Part shown: positions 31,032-40,364 of the stretch, piece after piece
Layout: the number at the start of each line of letters is the position of its first letter
Numbering within the stretch: position 1 is the first letter of the stretch
NCBI RefSeq assembly: GCF_000936425.1
Contig: NZ_AVFK01000001.1
Coordinates: 596,534-660,533 of the forward strand
Direction: 5' to 3'
DNA: 64,000 bases
DNA from: Skermanella aerolata KACC 11604
GTDB taxonomy: Bacteria > Pseudomonadota > Alphaproteobacteria > Azospirillales > Azospirillaceae
The notes under the pieces: model-generated
What the model was told of the DNA's origin: nothing
The model's database searches: none
Seen by the model: only the letters and a program-made list of their open reading frames with translations
Translations under genes and position numbers: made by a program

Positions 31032-31925
31032 TTGAGCGCTCACCATCAAGTCGCCAGTATGACCGGGTTCGCCCGCGCGGACGGGTCGGGCCACGGCCAT
31101 GTCTGGACCTTCGAGATCAAGAGCGTCAACGGCAGGAACCTCGATCTGCGGTGCCGGGTCGCTCCGGGGTTCGACGCGCTGGAGCCGGTGGTCAAGGCCG
31201 TCGTTCCCCAGCGCCTTCGGCGCGGCAACGTCAACGTCACACTCACGGTGACCCGGACCGGCACGGGCGGCGAGTTGCGGATCAACCGCCCCTTGCTCGA
31301 CCGCCTGATTGCACTGGGCAACGAGCTTGGCGGAGTGGCCGAAAAACCGCGTCTCGATGCCCTGCTCGCCGTTCGCGGCGTCGTGGAAACGATCGAGGAC
31401 ACCGATCTGGGCGATGCCCGCGAGGCAGTGGAAGCCGCGATGGCCGTCACGCTGAACGAAACCCTCGACCGCCTCACTGCCGCAAGGTTCGCCGAAGGCG
31501 ATCGGCTCGTCCGTGTCCTGACCGAGCATCTGGACGAGATCGCGCGCCTGACGGAGCAGGCATCGCGCTGCGCCTCGCTTCAGCCGGAAGCGATCCGCCA
31601 TAAGCTGCGCGCTCAGGTCGCGGCGCTGCTGGACGCGATCCCGAGTCTCACCGAAGATCGTCTGGCTCAGGAAGCCGCCCTCCTGATTACCCGCGCCGAT
31701 GTGCGGGAAGAGCTGGACCGCCTGCGCGCCCACATCGCCGCCGCCCGCGACATGCTGTCCAAAGGGGGCGCCATAGGCCGCCAGTTGGACTTCCTCTGCC
31801 AGGAATTCAACCGCGAAGCCAATACCCTATGCTCCAAGTCGGCCGACGTGGAGCTGACCCGCACCGGCCTGTCCCTCAAGGCCGCCATCGAACAATTGCG
31901 AGAGCAGGCTCAGAACATCGAATGA
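31032..31925 (+). CDS. yicC: YicC family endoribonuclease
   Basis: A 297-residue YicC protein. SMTGFARADG near the N terminus and the C-terminal QLDFLCQEFNREANTLCSKS are the two conserved blocks of the family; E. coli YicC is an RNase that acts on some small RNAs. The start used is TTG 31032, after GAGG, because it gives residues before SMTGFAR as in homologues; ATG 31059 is the alternative. Its stop overlaps the gmk start (ATGA), and the yicC-gmk order is widespread. Confidence 0.93.
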   Translation: MSAHHQVASMTGFARADGSGHGHVWTFEIKSVNGRNLDLRCRVAPGFDALEPVVKAVVPQRLRRGNVNVTLTVTRTGTGGELRINRPLLDRLIALGNELGGVAEKPRLDALLAVRGVVETIEDTDLGDAREAVEAAMAVTLNETLDRLTAARFAEGDRLVRVLTEHLDEIARLTEQASRCASLQPEAIRHKLRAQVAALLDAIPSLTEDRLAQEAALLITRADVREELDRLRAHIAAARDMLSKGGAIGRQLDFLCQEFNREANTLCSKSADVELTRTGLSLKAAIEQLREQAQNIE

Positions 31926-32593
31926 CCATACCCATGGACTTGCAGCCCGCCGGTCCGGGGCCGGCCAAGATCGGACGCCGGGGTTTGATGCTGGTGCTGT
32001 CGTCGCCGTCGGGCGCCGGCAAGACCACGATCGCGCGGCGCATGCTTCAGCGCAACAGCAGCCTGACGATGTCGGTTTCCGTTACCACCCGACCGCCGCG
32101 TCCAGGTGAAGTGGATGGAGTCGATTATCACTTCATCGACCATGCCGCCTTCGAGCGGATGGTCGTCGACAAGCAGTTGCTCGAGCACGCCCGCGTCTTC
32201 GGCAACTATTACGGCACACCCCGCGCGCCGGTCGAACTGGCGCTGTCAAAGGGCCGCGAGATCCTGTTCGACATCGACTGGCAGGGCACCCAGCAACTGG
32301 CGGAGAACGCCCGCGACGACCTCGTCAGCATCTTCGTGCTGCCGCCGTCGTCGAAGGAGCTGGAGCGCCGGCTTCACACCCGCGCCCAGGACAGCGTCGA
32401 GGTCATCGCCGGCCGCATGGCCAAGGCGGCGGACGAGATGAGCCACTACTTCGATTACGAATACGTGATCGTCAACTACGACGTCGAGAACAGCGTCCAT
32501 CAGGTCCAGTCGATCCTGGAAGCGGAGCGCCTGAAGCGCCGCCGCCAGATCGGCCTGTCCGACTTCGTCCGGCAGCTTCAGGAAGGCGCCTGA
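31922..32593 (+). CDS. gmk: Guanylate kinase
   Basis: Converts GMP to GDP. GRRGLMLVLSSPSGAGKTTI is the P-loop, followed by SVSVTTRPPRPGEVDGVDYHF and ILFDIDWQGTQQL. The 223 residues include about 18 extra N-terminal residues before the core. ATG 31922 overlaps the yicC stop by four bases. Confidence 0.97.
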   Translation: MTIPMDLQPAGPGPAKIGRRGLMLVLSSPSGAGKTTIARRMLQRNSSLTMSVSVTTRPPRPGEVDGVDYHFIDHAAFERMVVDKQLLEHARVFGNYYGTPRAPVELALSKGREILFDIDWQGTQQLAENARDDLVSIFVLPPSSKELERRLHTRAQDSVEVIAGRMAKAADEMSHYFDYEYVIVNYDVENSVHQVQSILEAERLKRRRQIGLSDFVRQLQEGA

Positions 32594-32620
32594 TCTATTC
32601 GATCGGTTGCGCTCCGGAAA

Positions 32621-32679
32621 TGTTGGACCACGGCCCAACCTACGAAGCAGGAGCCTGTAGGTTGGGCCGTGGTCCAACA
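32621..32679. repeat. Inverted REP-like pair at gmk/rsmA convergent end
   Basis: Two perfect 23-base inverted arms (32621-32643 and 32657-32679) around 13 bases. Each unit starts with GTAG on its own strand and holds an imperfect palindrome GTTGGGCC-GT-GGTCCAAC. It may form a large hairpin on either strand and so act as a transcript end. Confidence 0.85.
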
Positions 32680-32734
32680 AACACCGTCCTCACAATCCCA
32701 ATGTCTTCGGCCCCTGATATTAAATGCCGTTGCC

Positions 32735-33568
32735 TTACGCCCGGCTGGCCCGCCAAGCTCTTGCCAGCGCCGCGAACCCGGCCACCGGGACCTCCTCCGC
32801 CCGCTGGGTCGGGATCAGCCCGCATTCCTCGATCAGCGCCTCGGAATTGCCGAGCGACTTCAAGCTGGCGCGCAGCATCTTGCGGCGCTGGCCGAAGGCA
32901 GCCGCCGTCACCGCTTCCATCGCAGCGAACTCCGCCGGCTCCGGTGCTTGACGCGGGATGAACTGCACGACCGTCGACTCGATCTTCGGCGGCGGCGTGA
33001 AGGCGCGGGCGGGCAGGTTGAACAGCGGGCGGACTTCGGCCCGCCACTGGGATATTACCGACAGCCTGCCATAGGCCTTGCTCCCTGGCTTGGCGGACAG
33101 ACGGTCGGCCACTTCCCGCTGGAACATCAACGTCAGGCTGCGGAACTGCTCGATCCGCTTCAGCCAGCCGATCAGCAGCGGTGTCGCCACGTTGTAGGGC
33201 AGGTTGGCGACGATGGCGCGTGGGGCAGGGGCGATGGCCTCCGGATCTACTTCCAGCGCATCGCCCTCGATCAGGCGCAGCCGGCCTTCGGCGGCCGCCA
33301 CCAGATCGGCAAGAGCCACGATACAGCGATTGTCGCGCTCGACCGCGACGACCGCGGCGGCATCGCTGTTGAGAAGCGCGCGCGTCAGACCGCCGGGTCC
33401 TGGACCGATCTCGATCACCGTAACACCGGAAAGATCGCCGGCCGATCGGGCGATTCGTCCCGTGAGGTTGAGGTCCAGCAGGAAGTTCTGGCCGAGCGCC
33501 TTGCGTGCGCCCAAGTCGAAGCGGGCGATCACCTCCCGCAGGGGCGGCAGGTCGTCGATCCGGCTCAT
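32735..33568 (-). CDS. rsmA: 16S rRNA dimethyladenosine transferase RsmA (KsgA)
   Basis: Dimethylates A1518 and A1519 of 16S r[21 protein letters not shown], the SAM motif [16 protein letters not shown], and the catalytic [11 protein letters not shown] are clear. The 277 residues are normal with ATG 33568; the longer frame upstream lies inside pdxA. Its start overlaps the pdxA stop by four bases. Confidence 0.97.
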   Translation of the reverse strand: MSRIDDLPPLREVIARFDLGARKALGQNFLLDLNLTGRIARSAGDLSGVTVIEIGPGPGGLTRALLNSDAAAVVAVERDNRCIVALADLVAAAEGRLRLIEGDALEVDPEAIAPAPRAIVANLPYNVATPLLIGWLKRIEQFRSLTLMFQREVADRLSAKPGSKAYGRLSVISQWRAEVRPLFNLPARAFTPPPKIESTVVQFIPRQAPEPAEFAAMEAVTAAAFGQRRKMLRASLKSLGNSEALIEECGLIPTQRAEEVPVAGFAALARAWRASRA

Positions 33569-34602
33569 CGTACGGCCTGCCGCGACGCCCGGTATCCAGC
33601 CATCTCTACCGCCGTCTTCATGGCCGCGATCAGGCTCGATGGGTCTGCCTTGCCGGTGCCGGCGATGTCCAGCGCCGTCCCGTGGTCGGGCGAGGTGCGG
33701 ACGAAGGGAAGGCCGAGCGTGATGTTGACGCCTGTATCGAAATCCACTGTCTTCAGCGGGATCAGCGCCTGATCGTGGTACATGCACAGGACGGCGTCAT
33801 AGCGGCTGCGGGCGGCCGCGTGGAACAGGGTGTCCGCCGGCAGCGGTCCGATGACCGAATAGCCCTCCCGCCTGAGGATCTCGGCAGCCGGTGCGATGAT
33901 CTCGATCTCTTCCATGCCCAGGGATCCGCTCTCGCCGCCATGCGGGTTGAGAGCGGCCAATGCCAGCCGCGGCTGGGCGATCCCGAAATCCTCCCTCAGG
34001 CCCGCCGCCGTGACGCGCCCGCACTGGACGATCATATCGGTAGACAGCGTCTCGATCGCGTCGCGCAGCGGCAGGTGAATGGTGACCGGCACGACCCGCA
34101 GCCCGCCGCCGGCCAGCATCATCACCGGCTCGGTATCCATTCCCGCGAGTGCCGCCAGGTACTCGGTATGGCCGGGATAGCCGAAGCCCGCCTCGTAGAG
34201 CGCACTCTTCTGGATCGGATTGGTAACCATGCCGGCGCACTCACCGGCATGAACCAGCGCCACCGCCTGCTCGATGCTGTTCAGCACGGCGGCGCCGTTG
34301 GACGGATCGGGCAATCCCAGCTCAACCGAATGGTCCAGCGAGGTCGGCAGCACCGGAAGCGCGCGGCTGAAGACCCCGACCGCTTCACCGGCGCTGCCGA
34401 CCGCCTCCACCGGGACATCCAGTCCGATCCGCCTCGCAAGTGCGGCGATACGCTCCGGATCGTCCAGCAGCACGAATGCCGGCACCGCCTTCACGGACCG
34501 GCAGCTCCAGGCTTTCAGCGCCAACTCGCCGCCGATGCCCGCCGGCTCGCCCATCGTCAGGGCGAGCGGCGCCAGACCCGGCCTCAGCCCGTCGGCCGTC
34601 AT
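33565..34602 (-). CDS. pdxA: 4-hydroxythreonine-4-phosphate dehydrogenase PdxA
   Basis: Pyridoxal 5'-phosphate biosynthesis. [20 protein letters not shown] opens the protein; metal-binding histidines are in [11 protein letters not shown] and [15 protein letters not shown]. The 345 residues are normal. It overlaps surA upstream and rsmA downstream by four bases each, so surA-pdxA-rsmA is translated as a unit. Confidence 0.96.
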   Translation of the reverse strand: MTADGLRPGLAPLALTMGEPAGIGGELALKAWSCRSVKAVPAFVLLDDPERIAALARRIGLDVPVEAVGSAGEAVGVFSRALPVLPTSLDHSVELGLPDPSNGAAVLNSIEQAVALVHAGECAGMVTNPIQKSALYEAGFGYPGHTEYLAALAGMDTEPVMMLAGGGLRVVPVTIHLPLRDAIETLSTDMIVQCGRVTAAGLREDFGIAQPRLALAALNPHGGESGSLGMEEIEIIAPAAEILRREGYSVIGPLPADTLFHAAARSRYDAVLCMYHDQALIPLKTVDFDTGVNITLGLPFVRTSPDHGTALDIAGTGKADPSSLIAAMKTAVEMAGYRASRQAVR

Positions 34603-35762
34603 CCGACGCGCAGATCCACGAACGCGGCGCGGCGCAGGTCGCGCAGGAGCCGGCGCTGGAGCATGTCCAGCTTCTCCTGGCCAAGCGAGTTCATGATCTG
34701 CTCACGCGGGGGCAGGCTGTTGGCGGCCCCGACCGTCCGCTCGTCACGAAGCATCAAAATATGGTAGCCGGTGATGCTGCGGATTGGGCGTGTCGCCTGA
34801 CCTGGACGAAGCTGCTTCAGGGCGCTGTCCAAGTCTTCCGGAAGCTGGCCCTGCTGGACCCAGCCGAGGTCGCCGCCGTTGGCGGCACCTGCCGACTGCG
34901 AGAACTGGCGCGCCACGGCCGGGAAGCTGGCGCCTTGGCCGATCTGCTCGTAAAGCCGGTCCGCCAGCCGGCGCACGTCGTCCTCGCGCTCCGGCGTATC
35001 GACCGACAGGAAAATCTCGGCCGCAAGATATTCCGGCTTGCCCGCGTTGGCCTGGATACGCTGGATGACCTGATCGATCTCGTCCTGTCCGATCTCGATC
35101 GACGGCCGCAGGCGGCGCTGGACCAGCTTGCCCCAGGCGATGGTCGAGCGGATCTGGTCTTCCAGGGTGCTGCGCGGCACACCCTGGCTTGCCAGCATCT
35201 TCTCGAGCTGCTCGCGCTCCATGCGGTTCTGTTCCGCGACCCGGCCCAGGGCGTCGCTGATTTCCTTGTCCGTCACCGAAACATTGGTCCGCGACGCCTC
35301 CTGAAGCTGAAGCCGTTCGTCCACCAGGCTGCGCAGGACCTGCGGGGTGAGGCGCTGGCGGGTCTCCGGCGTATTGGGCAAGCCCGAGGACACCAGCGCA
35401 AGCTGGAGCCGGGCGGTCAGGTCGGAGATCGAGATGATGTCGTCGTTGACGACCGCCGCGATGCCCTCCGTCGAGCGGGCGGGCGGCGGGGCGAGCGGGG
35501 CCGCCACCGGCGGGGAAGCGGGCTGCTGCGGAGCGGCACGAGGCGCCGCCTGCGGCGCCGGCCGGGGCGCTTGCTGCTGCGGAGCCGGTCTGGGAGCCTG
35601 CGGTTGGGTCTGCTGCTGTTGCTGACCGCCCTGAGGCATCGTCTGCGGAGTGGCGAACTGGGCTGAGGCCGGCAAGGCTCCGGCAAGGCCGACCATGGCT
35701 GCGACGACCGTTGCGGCGATCTTGTTGGCCTGTGGGATGCTGCGGACAATCGAGGAATGCAT
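34599..35762 (-). CDS. surA: Periplasmic chaperone / peptidylprolyl isomerase SurA
   Basis: SurA escorts outer-membrane proteins to BAM. A signal peptide (residues ~1-34, ending ALPASAQ) is followed by an unusual Gln/Pro/Ala-rich stretch (residues ~42-92, QQQQQTQPQAPRPAPQQQ), the SurA N-domain (AAVVNDDIISISDLTARLQL) and one parvulin domain (AEIFLSVDTP ... GGDLGWVQQGQLPEDL). E. coli SurA has two parvulin domains; one is usual in alphaproteobacteria. ATG 35762 is preferred, giving 387 residues; ATG 35825 would add 21. The 134-base gap after lptG suggests its own promoter. Confidence 0.93.
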   Translation of the reverse strand: MHSSIVRSIPQANKIAATVVAAMVGLAGALPASAQFATPQTMPQGGQQQQQTQPQAPRPAPQQQAPRPAPQAAPRAAPQQPASPPVAAPLAPPPARSTEGIAAVVNDDIISISDLTARLQLALVSSGLPNTPETRQRLTPQVLRSLVDERLQLQEASRTNVSVTDKEISDALGRVAEQNRMEREQLEKMLASQGVPRSTLEDQIRSTIAWGKLVQRRLRPSIEIGQDEIDQVIQRIQANAGKPEYLAAEIFLSVDTPEREDDVRRLADRLYEQIGQGASFPAVARQFSQSAGAANGGDLGWVQQGQLPEDLDSALKQLRPGQATRPIRSITGYHILMLRDERTVGAANSLPPREQIMNSLGQEKLDMLQRRLLRDLRRAAFVDLRVG

Positions 35763-35896
35763 GGTTCTGTACACTGTCGGCCCTTCCAAAGCTTTGGGCG
35801 TTCGCGGTTTCGGATACGGGTTCAAATGCGGCTTGGTCTTATACGGTTCGGACTTCCTTTGGAAGCACGGGCATCGAAGGCGTGAGCATTGCCGAC

Positions 35897-36991
35897 CTAC
35901 CCGTCCTCAAGATGCAGCAGCGCCGTGATGCCAAGCAGAAGGCTCGCCCCGGCGGGCGCCCACGCCGCCAGCGGCACCGGTATCGTCTCGGAGATGCCGA
36001 AGGCGCGGACGATGTCGCTGAACAGGAACAGCACGAAGCCGGTCACCACGCCGCCCGCGACCATGACCATGGTGCCGCCGCGCCGTGTCTGCCGGAGCGA
36101 GAAGGCTGCGGCGAAAAGTACCATCGCACAGAACAGCAGCGGCGTGGACAGCAGCGACTGGAAGTGCAGCCGGTGCCGGGTTGCGGAGAATCCGGTGTTC
36201 TGGAGCGTCTTGATGAAGCCGGGCAGTTCCCAGAACGATAGGCTGTCGGGTGAAGCGAAACTCTCCTGGATGCGCTCCAGCGTCAGGTCGGTGGGGAGCT
36301 TGTATTCGCCGAAGCGCTCCGCCGGTCCATTGCCGGTGTTCAGCCAACCGTCGCGGATGGTCCACGATCCCGGTTGCAGGGTCGCCGACGCCGCGTCGAT
36401 CCGGTTTACGAAGACGCCCTTTTCGTCAAACGTGAAGATGTTGACCGGTTGCAGCCTTGTCGTCCCGGCCTCGACGGAATCGGCATGGATCAGGACCTGC
36501 CCGTCATCCTGGATCTGGCGCAGCCACAACCCCGACCCCGACACCACGAGCGAGCTGGTCCGTCCGCGCAGGTAGCGGTCCTCCAACTTCTCGTACCGGG
36601 CGACCAGCACCGATCCCACCGGATTTATGACGGTGACCTGGATCACCGCGATCAGTGGCGCGACCATCAGCACCGGCCCCAGGAACTGCCAGGCCGAAAC
36701 TCCCACGGCACGCGCCACCACCAGCTCCTGACTGCGCGTCAATCGCCAGAAGGTGAACATGCCGGCGAACAGGATCACGAAGGGGAAGACCTGCTGGCCG
36801 ATCTCCGGCAACTTGAACATCGCCATCTGGATCACGATCGAAAAGGTCGCGTCCGGCTTGCCGGCGGCGCGGCGCAGCAGCTCCACGGTATCGATCAGCA
36901 GGATGACCGACAACAGGATGCCAAGCAGCATGCAGAAGTAGAAAAGGAACTGCCGCCCGATATAACGGGAAAGGGTGCCCGAAGTTCGCAT
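35897..36991 (-). CDS. lptG: LPS export ABC permease LptG
   Basis: A 364-residue YjgP/YjgQ-family permease: three N-terminal membrane segments, a periplasmic beta-jellyroll (about residues 120-270), and three C-terminal segments. MRTSGTLSRYIGRQFLFYF and FKLPEIGQQVFPFVILFAGM are family blocks, and the C terminus (MVMVAGGVVTGFVLFLFSDI) matches LptG better than LptF. It follows lptF by ten bases; together with LptB they extract LPS from the inner membrane. Confidence 0.94.
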   Translation of the reverse strand: MRTSGTLSRYIGRQFLFYFCMLLGILLSVILLIDTVELLRRAAGKPDATFSIVIQMAMFKLPEIGQQVFPFVILFAGMFTFWRLTRSQELVVARAVGVSAWQFLGPVLMVAPLIAVIQVTVINPVGSVLVARYEKLEDRYLRGRTSSLVVSGSGLWLRQIQDDGQVLIHADSVEAGTTRLQPVNIFTFDEKGVFVNRIDAASATLQPGSWTIRDGWLNTGNGPAERFGEYKLPTDLTLERIQESFASPDSLSFWELPGFIKTLQNTGFSATRHRLHFQSLLSTPLLFCAMVLFAAAFSLRQTRRGGTMVMVAGGVVTGFVLFLFSDIVRAFGISETIPVPLAAWAPAGASLLLGITALLHLEDG

Positions 36992-37001
36992 CGCGCTGTT
37001 C

Positions 37002-38123
37002 CTATCCCGCCGTCGGCCGCAGATGGCCGGTGCCGCGCCCGCGGATACCCTGTCTCAGCATCATGAAGATGCCCACCAGGACCGGGATCGTCACCACCAC
37101 GTAGAGCAGCGGAATGAAGGCGTTGTTGTTGACCGACAGGTTGGTGATGCCGAGCGACGCGCTCTGGAGCACCAGGACCGCCGCCACCGCCGCGACGATG
37201 CGCCGGCTCTGTCCTCGACGGTTGAACTCGCCCACCAGCAGGATCGCCACTCCCATCAGCGTGAAGCCCAGTGCAAAGATCGGGGTGGTGTAGCGCTGGT
37301 GTAGCTCGGCGGTCAGCCGCGCCTTGAAGGGAGCCAACTCCGGGATTTCGTCAGCGTGCATCAGCTCGGCGGTAGACCGCTCGCGCGCGTCGGGTAAGCG
37401 CTCCGACAACTGGCGTTCGAAGACACGCAGATCCACGGCGTAACGGTCGAAGAAGAGTTGCGACATGCGGCCGGTTGCCAGATCCATCTCCTGCCGGTTG
37501 CCGTCGAAAACGACGACGCGCGCACCGGCGCCGCCTTCCACCGTCCGGCCTCGGTCGGCCATGATCGTGACGGGCTTGCCTTCGATCCGGGTATCGTGGA
37601 TCAGCAGTCCCTGAAGCTCGCCATCGTTCATGCGGCGGCGGACATAGACGGTCAGGCCGTCGCCGGCCTCGTTGAAGACGCCTTCGCGCAGGAAGACGGT
37701 GGAAAACTGGCTCTTCGCCATGCCCTCCAGCCGCGCCAGCTCGCCGTAGGACGCCGGTGCCAGATACAGGGTCAGGACATAACATATCGTCATGACGATC
37801 AGGCCCAGCAGGACCGCCGGCTTGGCCAGCCCCCACGGGCCGAGGCCCGCCGCACGCATGACGACCAGTTCCGAATCCATCGTCAGGCGGTTATAGGTGA
37901 ACAGGACGGCCGCCAGCAGCCCGATCGGCAGGACGATGGACAGGAATGTCGGGAGGGTCACCAGCATGAGCTGGAGGAACAGATAAATGGGAGCCCCGCC
38001 GTCCACCACGAGTTCCAGCAAGCGCAAGGACTGGGTCAACCAGATCACCAGCGTCAGGCCTGCGGTGACGAACAAAGTCGCCACCATCAGGTGGCGGAAG
38101 AGGTAAAGCGTCAACCGTTTCAT
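37002..38123 (-). CDS. lptF: LPS export ABC permease LptF
   Basis: A 373-residue partner of LptG, same architecture. It starts MKRLTLYLFRHLMVATLFV, with LPTFLSIVLPIGLLAAVLF then NRLTMDSELVVMRAAGLG, which contacts the ATPase. The C terminus (VNNNAFIPLLYVVVTIPVLV) closes the second membrane bundle. ATG 38123 is used over an in-frame start 11 codons upstream. It is divergent from pepA across ~209 bases, so both promoters are there. Confidence 0.94.
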   Translation of the reverse strand: MKRLTLYLFRHLMVATLFVTAGLTLVIWLTQSLRLLELVVDGGAPIYLFLQLMLVTLPTFLSIVLPIGLLAAVLFTYNRLTMDSELVVMRAAGLGPWGLAKPAVLLGLIVMTICYVLTLYLAPASYGELARLEGMAKSQFSTVFLREGVFNEAGDGLTVYVRRRMNDGELQGLLIHDTRIEGKPVTIMADRGRTVEGGAGARVVVFDGNRQEMDLATGRMSQLFFDRYAVDLRVFERQLSERLPDARERSTAELMHADEIPELAPFKARLTAELHQRYTTPIFALGFTLMGVAILLVGEFNRRGQSRRIVAAVAAVLVLQSASLGITNLSVNNNAFIPLLYVVVTIPVLVGIFMMLRQGIRGRGTGHLRPTAG

Positions 38124-38332
38124 GGACTCGTCATATCCAACTACCGTTCCCGCCAATCGCCCGGCGGACGGCAGTAGCGCATGAGCCGTGGTCGGCGTAG
38201 CTTGACAGCGTATGGTCGGTGTTCTTTATCGGACACGCGCCGCCGAAACAACCATCCGATGCCGGAACGGCCAAATTGCCGCCGGGCCAATCGGCCCTAT
38301 CTGGCCGACTATGATAAACCAAGAGGGTAGAC

Positions 38333-39829
38333 ATGAAATTCACGTTCTCCGATCTGTCGCTGCCCCAGGCCGGCTCGATCGCCCTTCCGGTTCTGGCCGA
38401 TCGGACGCTGACGAAAACCGGGACCGACCTGGATGCCAGGACAGGCGGCATCCTGACCCGAGCCATGGCCGCCAACAAGTTTTCCGGCAAGGCCGATGAA
38501 ACCCTCACCATCGTCGCCCCCGGCGGCGTCGACCTGAACCACATCCTCCTGATCGGTCTCGGCAAGCCCGACCAGATCAAGGACACCACGGTACAGGATG
38601 CCGGTGGCGCCATTGTGGCGGCATTGGGCAAGAATGCGGCGGAAGTCTCCGTCGTGATCGACGACTTGCCCGGCAGCAGCTTGGCCCCCGCCCAGGTCGC
38701 GGCCGAAATCGCCTTCGGAGCGCTCCTGCGCTCCTACCGCTTCGACAAGTACCGCACCAAGGAGAAGCCGGAGGCGAAACCTGCTCTCCAGTCGATCGCC
38801 GTCCTATCCGGCGATGCGGCAGCAGCCCAGGACATCTTCGCCAAGCGCGAGGCGCTTGCCCATGGCATCTTCCTGGCCCGCGACGTCGTGTCGGAACCCG
38901 CCAACATCCTTTATCCCCGTACCTTCGCCGAGCGCTGCCGCGAGCTGACCGAAATCGGCGTCGAGGTCCAGGTGCTCGACCAGGAGCAGATGGCCAAGCT
39001 CGGCATGGGCGCCATCCTTGGCGTGGCGCAGGGCAGCGTCCAAGAGCCGTATCTGGTCGTCATGAAGTACGACGGCGATCCCGGAGCCGCCGACAAGCAG
39101 CCGGTCGCCTTCGTCGGCAAGGGCGTCACCTTCGATACCGGCGGCATCTCGATTAAGCCCGCCGCCGGCATGGAAGACATGAAGTGGGACATGGGCGGCG
39201 CCGGCGTCGTTCTCGGCCTGATGAAGGCGCTGGCCGGCCGCAAGGCGAAGGTCAACGCCGTCGGCGTGGTCGGATTGGTCGAGAACATGCCGTCGGGCAA
39301 CGCCCAGCGTCCCGGCGACATCGTCACCAGCATGTCCGGCCAGACGATCGAGGTGCTGAACACCGACGCAGAAGGCCGCCTCGTTCTGGCCGATGCGCTG
39401 TGGTTCACCCAGGACACCTTCAAGCCGCGCGCCATGATCAATCTGGCGACCCTGACCGGCGCCATCATCGTGGCGCTGGGGACTGAGCATGCCGGCCTGT
39501 TCTCCAACAATGACGGGTTGTCGGAGCAATTGACGGCGGCAGGCCTGAAGGTCGGCGAGAAGCTGTGGCGGATGCCGATGAACGACGCCTACGACAAGGC
39601 GATCAACTCCGACGCCGCCGACGTCAAGAACATCGCCGGCAGCCGCGACGCCGGCAGCATCATCGGCGCCCAGTTCATCCAGCGCTTCGTCAACAATGTT
39701 CCCTGGGCTCACCTGGACATCGCGGGCGTGACCTGGGCCAAGAAGGACAGCGGTACCGTGCCGAAGGGCAGCACCGCGTTCGGCGTCCGCCTGCTCGACC
39801 GCTACGTCGCCGACGTGTTCGAGGGCTGA
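38333..39829 (+). CDS. pepA: Leucyl aminopeptidase PepA
   Basis: M17 metallopeptidase of 498 residues, cytosolic. The two-metal site is in GKGVTFDTGGISIKPAAGM and MKWDMGGAGVV; the signature NTDAEGRLVLAD is intact. The N-terminal macro-like domain spans roughly 1-165. The pepA/holC pair divergent from lptFG is a classic proteobacterial arrangement. Confidence 0.97.
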   Translation: MKFTFSDLSLPQAGSIALPVLADRTLTKTGTDLDARTGGILTRAMAANKFSGKADETLTIVAPGGVDLNHILLIGLGKPDQIKDTTVQDAGGAIVAALGKNAAEVSVVIDDLPGSSLAPAQVAAEIAFGALLRSYRFDKYRTKEKPEAKPALQSIAVLSGDAAAAQDIFAKREALAHGIFLARDVVSEPANILYPRTFAERCRELTEIGVEVQVLDQEQMAKLGMGAILGVAQGSVQEPYLVVMKYDGDPGAADKQPVAFVGKGVTFDTGGISIKPAAGMEDMKWDMGGAGVVLGLMKALAGRKAKVNAVGVVGLVENMPSGNAQRPGDIVTSMSGQTIEVLNTDAEGRLVLADALWFTQDTFKPRAMINLATLTGAIIVALGTEHAGLFSNNDGLSEQLTAAGLKVGEKLWRMPMNDAYDKAINSDAADVKNIAGSRDAGSIIGAQFIQRFVNNVPWAHLDIAGVTWAKKDSGTVPKGSTAFGVRLLDRYVADVFEG

Positions 39830-39901
39830 CGGAAAGTCCTTGAACCGTAAGCCTGAACGAAAGGATTGCGCGGGGGCCGTGCTCCCGCGTAAACCGCCGT
39901 C

Positions 39902-40351
39902 ATGACAGAGGTCCGCTTCTACCACCTCCAGCGCAAGACGCTGGAAGACGCCCTGCCGCAAATCCTGGAGAAGACCCTGGAGCGCGGCTGGCGGGCCGTC
40001 GTCATGGCCGGATCGGAGGAACGCGTCGAAGCGTTGACTCAGCACCTCTGGTCCTACAAGGAGTTCGGCTTCCTGCCGCACGGCAGCGCCCGCGACGGCG
40101 ATGCCGAGCACCAGCCGATCTGGCTGACGACGGAGGACGAGAACCCCAACGCCGCGACCGTCCTGATCCTGACCGACAATGCCCTCTCGTCCCGGTTGGA
40201 GACCTTCACCCTCGTCTGCGAGATGTTCGACGGCAACGACTACGACGCCGTAACAGCCGCCCGAGCACGCTGGAAGACCTACAAGGCCGCCGGCCATGAC
40301 CTGACCTACTGGCAGCAGACCGACCGGGGCGGCTGGGAGAAGAAGGCGTAA
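39902..40351 (+). CDS. holC: DNA polymerase III subunit chi
   Basis: HolC links the clamp loader to single-stranded-DNA-binding protein. The 149 residues contain TEVRFYHLQRKTLEDALPQI, ERGWRAVVMAGSEERVEAL, LWSYKEFGFLPHG and the terminal RWKTYKAAGHDLTYWQQTD, all typical. It follows pepA by 72 bases, within which lies a CGCGGG / CCCGCG inverted pair. Confidence 0.94.
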   Translation: MTEVRFYHLQRKTLEDALPQILEKTLERGWRAVVMAGSEERVEALTQHLWSYKEFGFLPHGSARDGDAEHQPIWLTTEDENPNAATVLILTDNALSSRLETFTLVCEMFDGNDYDAVTAARARWKTYKAAGHDLTYWQQTDRGGWEKKA

Positions 40352-40364
40352 GCGCAGGCGCCGG

